Shown here one piece after another: positions 61,286 through 64,000 of a stretch of DNA of 64,000 bases. A model generated the notes under the pieces. The model had not been told where the DNA came from, did no database searches, and saw nothing but the letters and a program-made list of their open reading frames with translations. Position numbers and translations under genes: made by a program. The stretch's first letter is position 1; each line of letters starts with the position of its first letter. Origin of the DNA: Physcia stellaris (lineage: Eukaryota; Ascomycota; Lecanoromycetes; Caliciales; Physciaceae); the NCBI GenBank assembly GCA_018902385.1, contig JABSSW010000003.1, positions 992,001 to 1,056,000 on the forward strand. The letters run 5' to 3'.

Positions 61286-61787
61286 CAACAAAAATACATC
61301 AACGTATTGAAACGATTTGACGACGTTGCGAAATGATTAACGCAAAAAAAAAATTTCGTATTGAAAAAAAATCGTGATTCGTCACATGATATTGATCAAA
61401 GAAACAACGTACGAGCTTGAAAGAAAATTCATGATTTGAAATATTATTTCAATTGTGCGAAATCATTTGATTTAATTTCAATAAAAAATTGTTAAAACGT
61501 ATTACACAAACATTTGATCAATACAGCATGCGAAACGAACGAAAAAATGATACGAGAATTGAAATGAGTTTGAAAGCACAAAATTACATACAATTTTATT
61601 AACGCACAAATACACAGCATGTTTCAAAAATTACAAAACTGTATTGACAGTCTAAAAGCTATGACGAATTGATAATTGAGCTGATAATAACGAATAATGT
61701 ATATATTGTTATGGTGTTCTGGTTGAGGGGCCGCTAAGTACCCGATCGGGACTAGCGTGTCCCAATTCTTAATCCTATGGCGAGCCA

Positions 61788-61791
61788 ACCT
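61788..61791. repeat. Right 4-bp target-site duplication (ACCT)
   Basis: Partner of 44899-44902, directly outside the terminal repeat ending GGCGAGCCA. Confidence 0.55.
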
Positions 61792-62808
61792 CCCAACTTT
61801 GGCACTCTTCTAGCTCTAGCCCCTAAGCCCGCTCGGACCCCTTTCCGAATCTGGATCGGACGAGACTGCAGCTGCTGACTGGGTACTGTAATGACTTTAC
61901 CTGATACATTTCCGGCCCCTGGACGTTCAATATCTGGCAGCGGCGAGGTCTAAGCCTCTCCGGCAGATGGCATCCTCAAACTAATCTCCGCTGTGTGCAA
62001 TGATACAACCTGCATTCCGAGGCACATGAAACTCCCCCTAGCACTCGTACCGTATATCTCTATCCCATGGTCTGGTGTGTTGCTATCTTGCCTCTACCTT
62101 AAGACATGGTCACTGACATACCCATGATGACAAAACGCGTACCCGTCTTTGGCACAAAGCATATGAAGCCGACATGAAGATGCCATCATCTTCTGATTTC
62201 GTCCCAAGTCGGGTAATCGCAGATCTGTCAGTGTATCATAAAGATCAGCGCCACTTACTATCAGACCATGGGACACGTGAATGAGGGTGCAATGAGCATT
62301 CGGTAGGTAGTCTTTATCATTTGACCCTTGGAAAATAGGTGCCTAATGAGACAATGAATCAATGAATTAATCAAACAGATGGAAGAAGCCGATGCTCGGA
62401 TGAGGGAGGGCCTGCAGTCAAGTAGCGTACGAGCTCGAGTATCCGATGGTATCTGGAATCTCTGCATGATATAAGTATACCTTTCAAACTTCGAGTCCCT
62501 TAAGGCCCCTCGCAGAGCTACAGGACAAGAATAGATAGCATGGGATGACATTCGAGCTATGGAAACCCCGATCTCATCCTTGCCTACCTCATCACAAGAA
62601 GCGACTTGAAAGAACATAAGCGAACGAAAACCCGACTTTGGAAGAACATTGAGTCTAAAGCTCCGTTTATGGATTCCAGCAACGGGTAATCTGGTCGAGG
62701 AAACGAATGGAAGGCAATTGGTCACTCTTTCTGATCGACTTTGGTCATAGAGAGCGTTTCTCAATTATCGAGAAAAAAATCTCGAACAAAGCGAAACAAT
62801 ATGAAGTT
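61792..62808. other. Intergenic right of the island
   Basis: Base composition returns abruptly to normal. Minus-strand frames of 60 and 167 codons (62276-62094, 62764-62261) lack domains and are not called. Confidence 0.45.
62773..62779 (-). terminator. Pol III oligo-T terminator
   Basis: A run of seven A on the plus strand is TTTTTTT on the minus strand, about 30 nt downstream of the tRNA-like gene. Confidence 0.55.
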
Positions 62809-62965
62809 GTTCAGAGAAGGATTCGAACCTCCGATCTTCGGGAAAGTACGTCTACCGTGCGAGTGTCGAGCTTCAGCTGTCGTTCCGCCGTGAGGCGTCC
62901 CTGTCGCCGTTGCATCTGTCCTCTACCTACGTATCCGATGCGTCAACCAACTACGCCATCTGAAC
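62809..62965 (-). tRNA. Intron-containing tRNA-like gene, anticodon unresolved
   Basis: The 157-nt minus-strand unit has a perfect 7-bp acceptor stem (GTTCAGA / TCTGAAC), a D arm with a consensus A box (TGGCGTAGTTGG, 62958-62947) and a T arm with a consensus B box (GGTTCGAATCC, 62829-62819). A mature tRNA would be ~73 nt, so an intron of ~84 nt must lie in the anticodon loop. The anticodon arm pairs only four bases (TCGG with CCGA) and lacks an obvious U33, so I cannot assign the isotype; it could be a degenerate copy. A poly-T terminator follows. Confidence 0.65.
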
Positions 62966-63917
62966 ATTACGGATAATTGAAGACTTGTTGTTGGATAAAG
63001 TGTTAATTCAGCTGATTCAATTATTTCGGAACAATTGCTCAGGACTAGATGGTCTTGTTCTTCTAGGAAGATCAACCGTCATGCGTAAAAATGGATCAGT
63101 GAATTGTTCTTAATGAACAAGCGTTTGCCGATGAATTTCGAGTGGATACTCCAGCAAGGTCTCTATCCCGTTATCCTTTTACAGGACTTCAAATACAATC
63201 AGAAGGGAAAGGCGTTCACCATAACGAACCTACACTTCATCCGAAAGAAGGATGGATACATGCCCTACTCACGACAACACTCACAAGATTTAGGCAGATA
63301 TTATGAAAGTTACTCGGATAGCACAATGGCAACTTGCCAGGCCACCGGCAGCTTTCAGATCTGTCGTCACAGCCGATAAGTTCTTCATTTGGAACACTAT
63401 CTAATCCACGAACAGAATGACTCATCGAAGCCCTGGCATGAGGGATTGGCACCCATCAAAATCCTTGTCTGAGCGGTCATTGTTGTTCTGCGTGGAAGGA
63501 TTGGGTTACTTGAGAGACCGTAAATCTGAGTGAACCCAGGACAATCTCCCCAACACTGATGCGACCAAGATACAGGATCATATCGGCTGGTTACAAATCC
63601 ACTTGCACTTACCACTTTTGCCATGCCATCTTCAGTTGGCCCGTTACCATACCTGATCTCGGAGACGTGAGCGCAGAGGCGGTGACATCAACTAATCTTT
63701 TGCGTGAATCGCACCTTCTCTTGATCCACCCTCCCAGCCTATGATAAATGAGAATATCGCCACGCCTCCCAACCTTCAATGCACCACGTGCTCTTCCAGT
63801 GTTATCGAATCTATTCAGCATCAATATTCACTAGCAAACACATTAATAACGGGTAAATAAGTACAAGGTCGACTGTTCTTGCTCTACCTCTTCGCTTGGA
63901 ACAAGTTTGCTGAAACA
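62966..63917. other. Intergenic upstream of the edge gene
   Basis: Upstream flank of the tRNA-like gene and promoter of the plus-strand gene at 63918. ORF 63104-63379 is unsupported. Confidence 0.45.
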
Positions 63918-64000
63918 ATGGAACGAATCTGGAACCGCGTAAAGCCTGGCAAAAGGCCAAAGACGCCTTCTCAGGATGAGGAACCCGAATCTTCGAGTGA
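63918..64000 (+). CDS. Start of an unidentified gene cut by the right edge
   Basis: An ATG at 63918 after a pyrimidine-rich leader opens a frame MERIWNRVKPGKRPKTPSQD, followed by an acidic/Ser stretch, that runs to the last base. A basic start then acidic linker is typical of a real fungal N-terminus, but only 27 residues are visible and the family cannot be named. Confidence 0.5.
   Translation, partial: MERIWNRVKPGKRPKTPSQDEEPESSS

Larger units (their letters stand above)
56684..61675 (+). pseudogene. Tc1/mariner-like (DDE_3) transposase, right-arm copy, split by MULE
   Basis: From the ATG at 56684 the first ~85 codons are well preserved: MGGILRGSHHYDTPHRCRVK, then a helix-turn-helix-like region and GSDRTRRNDPNT. 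After a degraded stretch, LFSDEHHEGFGPTQRQLVAR is the DDE_3 'SDE' block. A 49-nt intron (57316-57364, GTAAGT...ATACAG) follows, then RTRRIMLKNVQHYTESNEK and YNFRFKLYFYYVFTNQNDKM, as in fungal Tc1-like enzymes. The MULE composite interrupts at 57530. The gene resumes at 61294 with FVLKKNRDSSHDIDQ, KKIHDLKYYFNCAKSFDLI and CIDSLKAMT, where the family has the second and third catalytic blocks. Trp codons are replaced by stops in several places. Confidence 0.8.
44903..61787. mobile_element. 16.9-kb palindromic composite DNA transposon island (Tc1/mariner-like with nested MULEs), heavily mutated
   Basis: Both ends carry the same inverted terminal sequence, beginning TGGCTCGCCATAGGATTAAG and identical for more than 100 bp. 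Inward, everything at the left is mirrored at the right, with coordinates summing to about 106,683, up to a 497-bp central loop. Each arm holds a Tc1/mariner-like transposase gene split by a composite MULE, plus an unidentified inner module. The interior is very AT-rich and almost devoid of CpC, CpT, GpG and ApG, whereas the flanks, loop and termini are not. All transposase frames are broken by stops, many of them at former Trp codons, so the element is dead. Confidence 0.88.
53587..61787 (-). repeat. Right arm of the giant inverted repeat
   Basis: Mirror copy of 44903-53089. It carries the best-preserved 5' part of the Tc1-like gene (about 56,620-56,940). Its outer 3' coding end is more mutated than the left arm's. 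Confidence 0.93.

Noticed and set aside
45060-61600. Mitochondrial DNA insertion or centromere-like AT-rich DNA
   Set aside because: The content is decayed MULE and Tc1-like transposase with terminal repeats and target duplications, and the mutation pattern stops at the loop and ends. No mitochondrial genes are present.
45060-61600. Canonical CpA-type RIP
   Set aside because: CpA and TpG remain frequent in the mutated arms, TpA is not dominant, and arm comparison shows changes at CpC and CpT.
44903-61787. Palindrome as a simple assembly mirror artefact
   Set aside because: Arms differ at many positions in a patterned way, and each has patches spared where the other is mutated, so they are two real sequences. 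Long reads would still be needed for proof.
62261-62764. 167-codon minus-strand frame
   Set aside because: No recognisable domain and ordinary non-coding composition; it ends next to the Pol III gene terminator.
63104-63379. 91-codon plus-strand frame
   Set aside because: No domain or gene structure; it lies in the promoter region of the edge gene.

Overview
The window is nuclear DNA from a filamentous ascomycete (Pezizomycotina). The evidence is short GT-AG introns (mostly 47-139 nt), a division-1 chitin synthase, an Nbr1 homologue with four ZZ fingers and an FW domain, a Mit1-type PHD/chromo/SNF2 remodeller and fungal-style DDE transposons. I cannot name the species.

Positions 1-44,900 are an ordinary gene-dense chromosome arm in which nearly every gene could be reassembled from spliced exons. 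In order: a mitochondrial non-canonical poly(A) polymerase (minus, runs off the left edge), a small secreted cysteine-containing protein, TFB5 of TFIIH, a secreted DUF3455 protein, a PRELI/Ups lipid-transfer protein, cytosolic tryptophanyl-tRNA synthetase, aminodeoxychorismate lyase (ABZ2), TOM70, a CASC3/Barentsz protein, Nbr1, a pepsin-family protease, a Mit1-like remodeller, the mitochondrial rRNA methyltransferase MRM1, a CCCH zinc-finger protein, a low-molecular-weight tyrosine phosphatase, a chitin synthase, UTP15 and a glycine-zipper protein. They are housekeeping genes with no visible cluster logic, although four act in or on mitochondria.

Positions 44,903-61,787 are a sharply bounded, very AT-rich island. 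It is one giant inverted repeat: two arms of about 8.2 kb around a 497-bp single-copy loop, ending in terminal repeats and flanked by ACCT on both sides. Each arm carries a degenerate Tc1/mariner-like (DDE_3) transposase gene split by a composite Mutator-like (MULE) insertion, plus an unrecognised inner module. The arms are mutated by C-to-T and G-to-A transitions in an unusual context: C followed by a pyrimidine is almost eliminated while CpA and CpG survive. Canonical RIP does the opposite (CpA to TpA). The loop and a few patches escaped, and the arms can be compared base by base, so the mutation spectrum can be read directly. This is the main discovery candidate.

Positions 61,792-64,000 are normal-composition DNA with an intron-containing tRNA-like Pol III gene (anticodon unresolved) and the first codons of a gene that runs off the right edge.
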